Shown here piece after piece: positions 1 to 8,458 of a stretch of 45,813 bases of DNA. Within the stretch, counting starts at the first letter, position 1; each line of letters starts with the position of its first letter. Origin of the DNA: Chloroflexi bacterium GWB2_49_20 (lineage in GTDB: Bacteria > Chloroflexota > Anaerolineae > Anaerolineales > Villigracilaceae). Location of the stretch: assembly GCA_001796335.1 (NCBI GenBank), contig MGMF01000013.1:1-45813 (forward strand), read 5' to 3'. The notes under the pieces are model-generated. The model ran no database searches and was not told the origin of the DNA. It was given only the letters and a program-made list of their open reading frames with translations. The translations under genes and the position numbers were made by a program.

Positions 1-1057
1 CCTCGGTCATATCACGTGCAATGTTGTCACGAAACTGCTTGGGGGGAGTCTTCATAAAATAGGATGAGGGTGCGATCAATGGGCCAGACATACCACGGTC
101 CAGGGCCAGCTTGGCACAGCGCACTGCGTCGATCACTACTCCGGCTGAATTGGGAGAATCCCATACTTCCAGCTTGGTTTCCAGGTTGAGGGGTACATCT
201 CCAAATGTGGTCCCTTCCATGCGGATGTGGCACCACTTGCGATCGGTCAACCACGGCACATAATCACTCGGGCCTACGTGTACGTTGGTGGGATCCAGTG
301 TATATGGCAGCATGGATGTGACTGCACCGGTCTTGGAGATCTTTTTGGATTCCAGGCGCTCACGTTCAAGCATGTTCATGAAATCGGTGTTGCCTCCAAA
401 ATTAAGTTGATAGGTTCGGTCAAGGCGCACACCTCGATCCACGAACAAGCTGGTCAGCACCCTGTGCAGGATGGTCGCCCCCAATTGGGATTTGATATCA
501 TCACCGATGATAGGCAGGCCTTTCTGGCGAAAACGATCAGCCCAATAATCTGAAGATGAAATAAAAACCGGAATTGCATTCACAAAAGCACACCCAGCTT
601 CCAATACTTGTTCCACATACCACTTGGTAGCCATCTCGGAACCAACCGGGAGGTATGAAACCACCACATCGGTCTTGGTTTCTTTCAGCAGGTGGATGAT
701 ATCTGCGGTTGGGCCAGGAGCTTTTGTCAGGATTTGTGACAGATATTTGCCCAGTCCATCGTGAGTCATGCCTCTCACCACAGGCACATTCATCTTGGGG
801 ACATCGTAAAATTTGTAGGTGTTATTGGGATAAGCATAAATTGCTTCTCCCAGATCTTTGCCAACCTTGGTGTCCACTACATCAATGCCCAGGGTAAATT
901 CAATATCGCGCACATGGTAACCACCCAGATTGACATGCATCAACCCAGGGACAGTGGCGTCATCCGGCGTATCCTTGTAAAAGTGCACTCCCTGCACCAA
1001 CGAAGAGGCGCAGTTACCCACGCCGATGATTGCCACTCGTACTTTCTTATTATCCAT
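1..1057 (-). CDS. ino1: Inositol-3-phosphate synthase (C-terminus cut by window edge)
   Basis: Converts glucose 6-phosphate to 1L-myo-inositol 3-phosphate with NAD+, the first step to inositol phospholipids or inositol solutes. About 352 codons are visible and no stop is reached, so the C-terminus lies outside the window. The N-terminus carries a Rossmann GxGNCAS motif (about residues 12-18). Further in are the GGNTDF motif, and the [15 protein letters not shown] and LALDRGMSG blocks typical of archaeal/actinobacterial-type synthases (family knowledge). The ATG is supported by an AGGAGA ribosome site (1065-1070 on the plus strand, read in reverse). The gene diverges from the PfkB/M20 unit across about 230 bases. 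Identification is firm; the product's use in this organism is not shown. Confidence 0.93.
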   Translation of the reverse strand, partial: MDNKKVRVAIIGVGNCASSLVQGVHFYKDTPDDATVPGLMHVNLGGYHVRDIEFTLGIDVVDTKVGKDLGEAIYAYPNNTYKFYDVPKMNVPVVRGMTHDGLGKYLSQILTKAPGPTADIIHLLKETKTDVVVSYLPVGSEMATKWYVEQVLEAGCAFVNAIPVFISSSDYWADRFRQKGLPIIGDDIKSQLGATILHRVLTSLFVDRGVRLDRTYQLNFGGNTDFMNMLERERLESKKISKTGAVTSMLPYTLDPTNVHVGPSDYVPWLTDRKWCHIRMEGTTFGDVPLNLETKLEVWDSPNSAGVVIDAVRCAKLALDRGMSGPLIAPSSYFMKTPPKQFRDNIARDMTE

Positions 1058-1189
1058 ATAATATTCTCCTCATGTCGTGATTTAGTATCTTTTCAATAAT
1101 ATCGGGGATAGGTTGGGGTGATGTGTATAAATATCATCCGTTATATTGACACCCTGCCCTGTATGATTAAATGATAAAGTAATTGCTTA

Positions 1190-1198
1190 TGCTATAAT
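1190..1198 (+). promoter_or_regulatory. Extended -10 promoter of the PfkB/M20 unit
   Basis: TGCTATAAT matches the extended -10 consensus TGnTATAAT exactly and lies about 90 bases before the ATG. No good -35 box stands 17 bases upstream, which fits an extended -10 promoter. This is the only strong promoter motif in the divergent gap. Confidence 0.5.
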
Positions 1199-1287
1199 CC
1201 TGCTGCCATTGGTTTGATCACATCAACCCTGACATTATAAGGCATTCGGGGCAGTTGTGACTTTAGAGATTTATTATAGTTGTGTTA

Positions 1288-2292
1288 ATGGAACCCACTT
1301 ATATTCTTGCAGGAAAATTACAACGTAATATTTTACTACCTGCCTTTGGTCAGCCTCTGATCGATGTGCCTGGAGGGGATGTATTATACGCGGCAGCTGG
1401 TCTATTGGTCTGGGATAAAGAAGTGGGTTTGCTGGCGCGTGCGGGTGAAGACTACCCGATTGAGTGGCTGCATACCTTCGAACAATATGGACTGGATACG
1501 CAAGGCATCCGCATTCTACCCGAGCAAATGGATTTAAGGAATTTTCTGGCTTATACCGATCAATTCGTGCGGCAGCAGAACAACCCGGTGGCACACTTTG
1601 CCCGCCTGGGAATACCCTTTCCAAAGATCCTGTTGGGATACCAGCCACCCATCCAGCCCGGGAAAAGCCCGGAGGAAGTGGCTGTAGCTTCGCCACGCCC
1701 GGCTGAGATTCCTCCCGACTACTTGGATACACGCCAGGTACATCTATGCGGATTGGAATATCCAACCGCCAGCCGCCTGATCTCTGTTTTTCGTGAGTCC
1801 CAGGTGACCGCCCTGACAGTGGATCCCCAAGCAAGCTGGATGCAGCCAACCAGTTGGATTGAGGTCAGCCTGCTTCTTAATGGGTTAACAGCCTTTCTCC
1901 CATCCGAGGAAGAACTGCGCTCCCTGTTCTGGGGCAGAAGCACCGACCTGGTTGAGATGGTACAGGCAATTGCATCCCAGAATTGTGAGCTGGTGGTGGT
2001 TAAATGTGGTTCCCAAGGTCAATTGCTTTATGATGGTGCCTCCCATAAATGCTGGCAGATCCCGGCTTATCCGGTCGAGTTAAGAGACCCAACCGGCGCG
2101 GGTGCTTCTTTTTGCGGTGGGTTTCTGGCAGGTTATCATCTAACGAATGATCCATTGCAGGCTGTCTTGCATGGAAATATTTCCGCTTCTCTTACCATTG
2201 AGGGAAGCGGTGCTTTTCACATCCTGGGTTGCCATGCTGGGCTGGCTCAGGCACGCCTGAATTCAATGCTGGATAGTGTTCGGGAGATATGA
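1288..2292 (+). CDS. PfkB-family carbohydrate kinase-like protein, catalytic Asp replaced
   Basis: A ribokinase/PfkB-fold protein of 334 residues, normal length for the family. The N-terminal half has the GGDVLYAAAGL glycine-rich motif that contacts substrate. The C-terminal signature reads DPTGAGASF, where active kinases have D-x-x-GAGD; the catalytic-base aspartate is therefore alanine. The codons (GGC GCG GGT GCT TCT) show no frameshift. The ATG is preferred to the in-frame GTG six bases earlier; neither has a clear ribosome site. The stop overlaps the start of the M20 peptidase (ATGA), so the two are translationally coupled. It may be an inactive, ligand-binding relative, or a kinase using another base. 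Substrate is unknown. Confidence 0.8.
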   Translation: MEPTYILAGKLQRNILLPAFGQPLIDVPGGDVLYAAAGLLVWDKEVGLLARAGEDYPIEWLHTFEQYGLDTQGIRILPEQMDLRNFLAYTDQFVRQQNNPVAHFARLGIPFPKILLGYQPPIQPGKSPEEVAVASPRPAEIPPDYLDTRQVHLCGLEYPTASRLISVFRESQVTALTVDPQASWMQPTSWIEVSLLLNGLTAFLPSEEELRSLFWGRSTDLVEMVQAIASQNCELVVVKCGSQGQLLYDGASHKCWQIPAYPVELRDPTGAGASFCGGFLAGYHLTNDPLQAVLHGNISASLTIEGSGAFHILGCHAGLAQARLNSMLDSVREI

Positions 2293-3386
2293 TGGATCCA
2301 TTCGTGGAACGCTTGCTAGACCTGGCTATTGAGATTCAACAGATTCCCGCACCAACGTTTCATGAGGCTGATCGGGCTGATTTTGTTCGGGAGTGCTTCC
2401 AATTGGAAAAAAGGGTGACGGTGGAGATGGATGCAGCCGGGAACGTGCTGGCCTGCCTGCCGGGGTATGGAAGCTCAGCGCCTGTCCTGGTCAGTGCCCA
2501 TCTGGACACGGTTTTTCCCATAGATACCAATTTGCGGTTTACCCGTGAAAGCGACCGGGTTTTTGGCGCCGGGATTGGCGATAATGCCCTGGGTGTGGCT
2601 GGGTTGTTCGGCCTGCTCTGGTTGCTTTTCGAACGCAAAATTCAGCTGCCCGGTGATCTCTGGCTGACGGCCAATGTGTGTGAGGAAGGGCTGGGTGACC
2701 TGAAGGGAATGCGTGCCCTGGTCGACCGCTTTGGCGATCTTCCGAAGGCTTACCTCATTTTGGAAGGGATGTCACTAGGGCATGTTTACAACCGCGGTCT
2801 GGGAGTGCGCCGCTACCGTATTACCATAAACACAACCGGCGGACATTCGTGGACGGATTACGGTCAACCTTCCGCTGTGCATGAGTTGGCGAGTCTGGCA
2901 ACCAAATTGACAGCCCTGGTCATGCCAGCCAAACCTCGCACCACCCTGAATGTCGGTAAAATTTCAGGCGGCACCTCGGTCAATACCATTGCCGCAGAAG
3001 CCAGCCTGGAGCTGGATCTACGCTCGGAAGGGTTGGATGCACTCCAGGCAGTTGTTCAAAAAGTAGAGGAAACTGCCGCTTCCCTGGACAGTCCGGATGT
3101 ACGCGTTCAATTGGAATTGATCGGTCAACGCCCGGTTGGGGAAATTTCCGATAATCACCCGCTCGTCTTGCAAGCCCAAAGCTGTTTAAAGGAGCAAGGC
3201 TTCCAACCGGTATTAAACATTGGCTCCACGGATGCCAACTTGCCACTCAGCCGCGGTTTCCCGGCGGTGACCATCGGCTTGACCCATGGCGCCAGTGCGC
3301 ATACTGTGCATGAATATATTGTCACCGGGCCACTTCAAAAGGGGATTGAACAGCTGGTTCAACTGGTTCAAAAAATCGGGAGTTAA
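2289..3386 (+). CDS. M20-family metallopeptidase / deacylase
   Basis: Two-zinc hydrolase of the M20 family, which includes aminoacylases, peptidase T and acetylornithine/succinyl-diaminopimelate deacylases. The 365-residue protein has the metal motif HLDT (His71, Asp73), bridging Asp98 in GIGDNA, the catalytic Glu-Glu pair in CEEGLGD (132-133), the dimerisation-domain GGHSW and NVGKISGG motifs, and a late metal-binding His in HTVHEY. All expected ligands are present, so it should be active. No signal peptide, hence cytoplasmic. It overlaps the PfkB-like gene by four bases. The exact substrate (dipeptide or N-acyl amino acid) cannot be read from sequence. Confidence 0.85.
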   Translation: MMDPFVERLLDLAIEIQQIPAPTFHEADRADFVRECFQLEKRVTVEMDAAGNVLACLPGYGSSAPVLVSAHLDTVFPIDTNLRFTRESDRVFGAGIGDNALGVAGLFGLLWLLFERKIQLPGDLWLTANVCEEGLGDLKGMRALVDRFGDLPKAYLILEGMSLGHVYNRGLGVRRYRITINTTGGHSWTDYGQPSAVHELASLATKLTALVMPAKPRTTLNVGKISGGTSVNTIAAEASLELDLRSEGLDALQAVVQKVEETAASLDSPDVRVQLELIGQRPVGEISDNHPLVLQAQSCLKEQGFQPVLNIGSTDANLPLSRGFPAVTIGLTHGASAHTVHEYIVTGPLQKGIEQLVQLVQKIGS

Positions 3387-3479
3387 TAAGCGTATAGATT
3401 CAAGCCTGTGAAATGAGATTCTACAACTATCCGGAGAGGGAAGGGTCGCCGAAGGCGGGGGGGAGTACGGGAAAAACGA

Positions 3480-3690
3480 TTATTCTTTTAACCCAATCAC
3501 CTCGAAGACTTTCACCGGTTCGGATCTTCCCTTGACTTGAAGATGCAGGGGGCATAAGTACGCACCTCCACCTTATCTTTTACTTTCCATAGGCTTCCAG
3601 TGAGATCAGGATCTGCTCTTTGGCGGCATTTTCTTGTTTGCGTTTGGTGGTATTTACGCCATCCCAACCTATCGAGAAGATACAAATTTT
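3480..3690 (-). pseudogene. C-terminal remnant of a class III adenylate/guanylate cyclase, frameshifted
   Basis: On the minus strand three reading frames read in order give a recognisable cyclase tail. First comes IGWDGVNTT...ENAAKEQILIS-LEAYGK, ended by TAA. Next, in a second frame, is VKDKVEVRTYAP. Finally, in a third frame, PLHLQVKGRSEPVKVFEVIG-LKE stops at 3480. These correspond to the family blocks GDxVNTAARLQ, PGQILIS, VKGKSEPVxVYEV. There is no room for the rest of the catalytic domain. The remnant overlaps the last codons of the TgpA-like gene, so that gene's final residues may derive from it. Family assignment is from recognised motifs, not a search. Confidence 0.55.
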
Positions 3691-6035
3691 GCCCTGATCC
3701 TTTTGAGCCAATTGTAAAGCACAGCACGGTTTGTTTGTTGCCGGATAACCAGGCTGGCGCGGCGTGCCAGTCCGGCATCTTCTGGCTGCTGGCTGAACAT
3801 GAATTTTTGATATTCATCCAGCAGGAAAGTGATCTCAGCCGAAGCTGCTGGCAGGCACTCGATAAGGATCGTGCTGGCAACCAGCGGGGTATCTGCCGGG
3901 CGGGCAGTTTTTCCCAGCCGCCTGAGACTATGATGGATGACATTGAAAGCGCGTTGGGTGGGGGCTTCGGCAGCCCTGGCTGCCCAGCGCTGCAGCCAAC
4001 CCGGGACTTTGACAGAGTTCCGTTCGAGAGTATTTTTCAAGCGGATCGGCAGGGGGGTGGGAATGGAACGCTGACGTTGATGACCACGCCAGAACAGGAA
4101 TCCGCTCAGCCCAATGATAATGAATCCAAAGAGAACATACACAAACGCAGGGGCGCTGGTTTCATCCCCACTGCCAGGCGGCAATGTGTCTTCTCCAGGT
4201 ACAAGTGTAGGATTGAGCGGCTGCCGGGTGGGTTCTCCACCATCCAAATCGGGGATGATGTTGGCAGCCGGGGTGGGGTTGCCGATAAATGTAGGGGTGA
4301 TACCGGTGGGACGGGTGATCACCGGTTGAGAAGTAGTGGGTTCAAACACCACCCACCCAATCCCCGGGAAATACACCTCCGGCCAGGCATGTGCATCCTT
4401 TTGTTTTACAACCAACCTATCGGCCTGTCCGGGAACCTTCTCCCCCTGGGCAAAACCGACCACCATGCGGGCAGGAATGCCCACCGCTCGCAGCAGGATC
4501 ACCTCGGCAGTGGCGTAATAATTGCAGTAGCCCTGCTTGTAATCCAGCAGGAACCATTCCAAAATATCCGCCCCAAATGGCGGGCGTGAAACCATCTTAC
4601 TGTAAGTGATCTCACGGCGCAGGTAGTTGGTGATGGCTGTAGCTTTATCGTAGGGGGTATCCAGGTCGGAAGTCAAGCGGGCAGCCAGGGTGCTTACCTC
4701 GCTGGAGAGGTTTCCGGGTATCTGCAAGTAGTGGCGCTGCACCCAGTCGGGATATTCTTCTCCGGCCTGGCGAAGTTCCAATATGGTGGGATTGGACTCG
4801 ATGGCCTGCAAGCGATACGATTCTCCGGCGTGAATGGCAGCATCGGCTCTCAGAAGGAGCGGATCGACCGATCCAGCCTCCGCCTGGAAGAGTGACACTT
4901 CTGCCGGGCGGCTGATCCACACGGTTTGAGCAGGTGTGAACAGGTTGATAATGCGCCCCTGGGATATTGTGAAGGTGAATTCGGAGAGGGTATTCAAATC
5001 TGAATTGGGCAGCTGCAAAGCAGGCATTTCAGGCCCAAACATCTGGCTGCTGTGGGTAGCGTTGTTCCACTGACCCTTGTTATATTGATCGTAAACGCGT
5101 ACCCGCCAGTAAAAGCGAATGGAGACTGGATCTGGTGGTGTTGTTACAGTAAAGATGGTGGCATTCCCGGTGATGGCTCTTTGCCCCAATTGCAGCAGGT
5201 CGCTGTTGTAATAATCGTAAGTTGAACTGGAGGAGGCGCCTTCAAGCCCGGCTACGGCGTTACCCAGGTCTTTGCGGGTGGACTGCCAGGGCGCGCTGAT
5301 GCGATCCCACACATATTCTGCAATTAATACCGGCCGGTTGGGGGTCGGAATGACCCAGGCCAGGAGGAGGATGGCGGAGGTGAATATGACCAGCGCCAGG
5401 TTCATCTCCTTGCTGGATTCTGTCGAATAACGGATACGGTTCTCTTTCCAGAAACGTCTTTTTTGTAAAATAAACCTGCGCCCCAGCAGCAGCAGGGAAA
5501 AGAACATGCATAAGATCAGAAAAATAATGCGATTGTAGCGAATATTATCGTAAACCTGGATAACCACCAGGATCACCCAGGTAGGCAGCAAAGCCCCCAA
5601 TATATTTTCGTGGCGTGACCACAGGTAGCCTGCCAACAGGCTGATGACCCAGTAGATCAGCGCGGCCAGAACAATGAACAGCAGCGTATCTTCCACGGGC
5701 TTCTTCTGCGAGAAAAGATCCAGCGAGATACCCAAACGCCCAAAGATGCTGGACATGCGCTCGAGCCAGGGGATCTGTTCGTAAACTACGGCGCCAATCG
5801 TCCAGGGCAGGAGTACCAGGCTGTATCCCAAAGCCAGCAAACTGGCGGTTAAGGGACGAAAACGACTGGCACCCAGAGCCAGGCCGATGGGAACGCCGAA
5901 AAATGTCAGCATTAAGGCTGTGTCAAGTCCGGAGGTCCAGTGGGTGGCGATCAAACGCAGTGCTGAGAGCAGCAAGACTAAAAACAGGGTAACAGCTGCC
6001 GGGAAATCCCAATGCCTGGCGGGTATGCTTTTCAC
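3669..6035 (-). CDS. TgpA-like transglutaminase-domain membrane protein
   Basis: About 788 residues. Several membrane segments lie in residues 10-235. A large extracytoplasmic region follows, with a transglutaminase core: Cys504 in QGYCNYYATA, His549 in DAHAWPEVYF, and GWVVFEPT, where Glu stands in the third-residue position, as is usual in TgpA relatives. A Pro/Thr-rich linker and another TM (about 645-665) precede a cytoplasmic DUF4129-like tail. Such proteins are often encoded next to MoxR ATPase/DUF58 genes, absent here. The open frame extends upstream into the divergent PAP2 gene, so the real start is likely the GTG used here or the TTG at 6050; neither has a good ribosome site. Function is probably cell-envelope peptide processing. 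Confidence 0.8.
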   Translation of the reverse strand: MKSIPARHWDFPAAVTLFLVLLLSALRLIATHWTSGLDTALMLTFFGVPIGLALGASRFRPLTASLLALGYSLVLLPWTIGAVVYEQIPWLERMSSIFGRLGISLDLFSQKKPVEDTLLFIVLAALIYWVISLLAGYLWSRHENILGALLPTWVILVVIQVYDNIRYNRIIFLILCMFFSLLLLGRRFILQKRRFWKENRIRYSTESSKEMNLALVIFTSAILLLAWVIPTPNRPVLIAEYVWDRISAPWQSTRKDLGNAVAGLEGASSSSTYDYYNSDLLQLGQRAITGNATIFTVTTPPDPVSIRFYWRVRVYDQYNKGQWNNATHSSQMFGPEMPALQLPNSDLNTLSEFTFTISQGRIINLFTPAQTVWISRPAEVSLFQAEAGSVDPLLLRADAAIHAGESYRLQAIESNPTILELRQAGEEYPDWVQRHYLQIPGNLSSEVSTLAARLTSDLDTPYDKATAITNYLRREITYSKMVSRPPFGADILEWFLLDYKQGYCNYYATAEVILLRAVGIPARMVVGFAQGEKVPGQADRLVVKQKDAHAWPEVYFPGIGWVVFEPTTSQPVITRPTGITPTFIGNPTPAANIIPDLDGGEPTRQPLNPTLVPGEDTLPPGSGDETSAPAFVYVLFGFIIIGLSGFLFWRGHQRQRSIPTPLPIRLKNTLERNSVKVPGWLQRWAARAAEAPTQRAFNVIHHSLRRLGKTARPADTPLVASTILIECLPAASAEITFLLDEYQKFMFSQQPEDAGLARRASLVIRQQTNRAVLYNWLKRIRAKFVSSR

Positions 6036-6080
6036 ACTTTGAGTGTACAATGAGACCAATCGACCTGTCAATAATCCCCT

Positions 6081-6086
6081 GGAGGT
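6081..6086 (+). promoter_or_regulatory. Ribosome binding site fixing the PAP2 start
   Basis: GGAGGT stands four bases before ATG 6091. It selects this start over upstream in-frame starts that would overlap the divergent TgpA-like gene. Confidence 0.6.
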
Positions 6087-6090
6087 GTTT

Positions 6091-7086
6091 ATGGAGACAC
6101 TTTTGAACGGTGGCATCAACTGGATAGTCGTCCTGCAAGGACTGGGAACCTGGTTGACCCTGCCGATGAAGGCTTTCAGCTTTTTGGGTTCGGAAGATTT
6201 CTTTATGCTGGTTCTACCGGCGCTGTATTGGAGCGTGGACGCAGCCCTGGGCTTGCGCGTCGGGTTCATTCTGCTGGTCGGCAGCAGCTTGAATGATGCC
6301 TTAAAGCTGGCTTTTCATGCGCCGCGCCCCTATTGGGTTAGCACGAAAGTTCATGCCTTTGCATCCGAACCTTCCTTTGGGCTGACTTCGGGTCACTCCA
6401 ATTCGGCGGTTGGCGTGTGGGGCATGCTGGCCTCACAGATCAGAAAACGCTGGGCCTGGATCATTGCCATTCTGCTCATGTTCCTGATCGGGCTCTCACG
6501 CATGTACCTGGGGGTGCACTTCCCCACAGATGTGTTCGCGGGCTGGCTGGCGGGAGCCGTGATCCTGTGGCTGGTGTTGCGCCTGTGGGAGCCCGTGGCA
6601 GACTGGTTAAAACAGCGCAGCCTGGGGGGGCAGGTTTTGGCGGCTTTTGCTTTTTCGCTGCTGCTGATCTCGCTGAGCCTGATCCCTTATTTCTGGCTGC
6701 AATCCTCTGGCTGGCAACTTCCTGCCACCTGGCTGCAAAATGCAGCCCAGGCTTTCCCGGACGGGGAACTTCCCAACCCCACCTCCCTGGCGGGTGTGTT
6801 CTCCGCCACCGGCACGATTTTTGGCCTGGCAGGCGGGCTGGCCTGGTTGAACACCCGGGGCGGCTTCCATACGCGCGGCAACTGGTGGACGCGCAGCTTG
6901 CGTTATGTCGTGGGTGTGATCGGAGTGCTGGTCATCCGTTACGGCCTGAAAGCCATCTTCCCGCAGGGTGAAACCTGGCTGGCTCTCTTCTTTCAATATG
7001 TGCGCTATGCCGCCATCGGCGCCTGGGTCTCGGCCGGGGCGCCCTTGTTGTTCTTTGCGTTAAAGCTGGCGCAGAGGCATAGATAA
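6091..7086 (+). CDS. PAP2-family phosphatase, integral membrane
   Basis: Phosphatidic acid phosphatase type 2 superfamily, 331 residues. All three motifs are present: K72...R79-P80 (KLAFHAPRP), S100-G-H102 (TSGHSNSA) and S136-R...H143...D147 (SRMYLGVHFPTD). This gives a complete phosphohistidine active site. The substrate is likely a lipid phosphate or undecaprenyl diphosphate (family knowledge). The C-terminal 150 residues add further hydrophobic segments beyond the usual six-TM core, so the protein is longer than typical. Alone on its strand and ended by a strong terminator about 65 bases downstream. Confidence 0.88.
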   Translation: METLLNGGINWIVVLQGLGTWLTLPMKAFSFLGSEDFFMLVLPALYWSVDAALGLRVGFILLVGSSLNDALKLAFHAPRPYWVSTKVHAFASEPSFGLTSGHSNSAVGVWGMLASQIRKRWAWIIAILLMFLIGLSRMYLGVHFPTDVFAGWLAGAVILWLVLRLWEPVADWLKQRSLGGQVLAAFAFSLLLISLSLIPYFWLQSSGWQLPATWLQNAAQAFPDGELPNPTSLAGVFSATGTIFGLAGGLAWLNTRGGFHTRGNWWTRSLRYVVGVIGVLVIRYGLKAIFPQGETWLALFFQYVRYAAIGAWVSAGAPLLFFALKLAQRHR

Positions 7087-7421
7087 AAAACCAAGTGGAT
7101 CAATTAATGATATTTTTTATAAACACATGAACAGAGGGTGAGTTTGGTCAGGTTGGCTTGGGAAGACCCCAAGCCAACCTTTTTTATATTATCATCAGGG
7201 TGTTATTTCGAATTTAAAAAACTAAAATCCTTATGGATTGTTTGTTGAGGGCTTTCTCTGAATGTAAGTGGTGTCATCTGACTTCATTATTCTTGCTCAT
7301 CAAGTCAGAGGGGTGTTTTTACGAAAGTCCTGAGGAAGCCAAAATTGCCAATTGCTTTTTGGATTAATTAATGATACGATGTTTTATCTATAGAAACTAA
7401 ATTTGATTCAGTGAAACTTTG
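7087..7421. other. Gap between PAP2 and the IclR gene
   Basis: Besides the terminator at 7150 it holds an 8-bp inverted repeat, TCTGACTT/AAGTCAGA (7277-7284 and 7302-7309), followed by GGGGTGTTTTT, a weaker terminator-like structure. An imperfect palindrome CCAAAA-N11-TTTTTGG near 7339-7362 is a possible autoregulatory site for the IclR gene. No coding signal was seen. Confidence 0.4.
7150..7185 (+). terminator. Rho-independent terminator after the PAP2 gene
   Basis: A perfect 13-bp stem (7150-7162 with 7168-7180), five-base loop, followed directly by TTTTT. Confidence 0.9.
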
Positions 7422-8204
7422 ATGATCCCTACCACGCGATATAAAATCGATGCATTGGCGCACGGATTGGAGATCCTGTCTTTATTTAATACCGATAGAC
7501 CGTCCATGAACTTTTCTGAAGTGGTATCAGCCAGCAATCTAAGCAAGAGCAAAACTTTTCGAATACTTTCTACTCTTGAAGCACTTGGATACCTCGAGCG
7601 CAATCTGTCAACCCGTACTTACCGCCCGGGATTAAAGGTTTTGCAGTTGGGGTTTACAGCCCTTAATAGTTTGGAAATTGCTCAAAAAGCCCAGCCGTAT
7701 TTAAAATCTTTATCAGATGAAACCGGTGAAACGACCAACATGGCGATCCGTGATGGCGCAGAGATCATCTATATTGCGCGGATTGTTACTGAAAAAATCA
7801 TCAGCGTCAACTTGTACCGTGGTTCTCGTTTACCTGTTCACTGTACTTCCATGGGTAAAGCATTACTTATCGATCTTTCTCCTGAAGAACTTGAAAATTT
7901 GCTGGGGAGTGGCCCATATTTCAGAAATACACCCAATACAATTACGTGTATAAATGACTTGTTAACCGAATTGGAAAGGATTCGAAGACGGGGTTTTTCA
8001 ATTAATAATGAAGAACTGGCCTTTGGATTATTTTCGGTTGCGGCACCAATTCGAAACCATGCTGGAAAAATCATCGCGGCCATTAATGTTTCGGTACCCG
8101 GCTCACACATGTCGCAACGGGAACTGGAACGGAATATTGCGCCGAAAGTTGTTAATGTCGCAGAGTTGATATCTTCATCCCTGGGTGCCACCCATCTGGA
8201 CTGA
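7422..8204 (+). CDS. IclR-family transcriptional regulator
   Basis: 260 residues, standard family length. The N-terminal winged helix-turn-helix covers about residues 10-75 (recognition region SASNLSKSKTFRILSTLEALGYLERN). The C-terminal effector-binding domain shows the usual blocks: MAIRDGAEIIYIARI, LPVHCTSMGKALL and GFSINNEELAFGLFSVAAPI. ATG follows an in-frame TTG; no clear ribosome site. It heads the importer/amidohydrolase cluster on the same strand, separated from the binding-protein gene by 254 bases, and most probably controls it in response to the imported compound or a breakdown product. IclR regulators can repress or activate; which applies here is not visible. Confidence 0.92.
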   Translation: MIPTTRYKIDALAHGLEILSLFNTDRPSMNFSEVVSASNLSKSKTFRILSTLEALGYLERNLSTRTYRPGLKVLQLGFTALNSLEIAQKAQPYLKSLSDETGETTNMAIRDGAEIIYIARIVTEKIISVNLYRGSRLPVHCTSMGKALLIDLSPEELENLLGSGPYFRNTPNTITCINDLLTELERIRRRGFSINNEELAFGLFSVAAPIRNHAGKIIAAINVSVPGSHMSQRELERNIAPKVVNVAELISSSLGATHLD

Positions 8205-8458
8205 TAAAAATTGGCAAATGGTAGACAATATTTTTGCATTCTTAATGACGATTGATGACAACACACCCAGATGATGCCTCTGTATCCCAAGGATTATTAA
8301 TTGGATGAACAAAAATACTCATGTTGATCATTTTCTCTGGTTGTCCTGGATAAACAAATACAGATAACCTCGAAAGGAGGCAAAGAGAAACAAATCCAAT
8401 ACAAGTTCTCAATTCTGACCATTAACAACCGTAAATAAAAACCCAAAGGAGAAAAGAA

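Noticed and set aside
3600-4589. 329-codon plus-strand frame opposite the TgpA-like gene
   Set aside because: Composition is low-complexity and shows no domain; the minus strand has clear transglutaminase motifs, so this is a shadow.
7345-7380. Promoter TTGCCA plus a weak -10 before the IclR gene
   Set aside because: The -35 is plausible, but the hexamer at 17-18 bases (TTAATG/TAATGA) is too poor to call.
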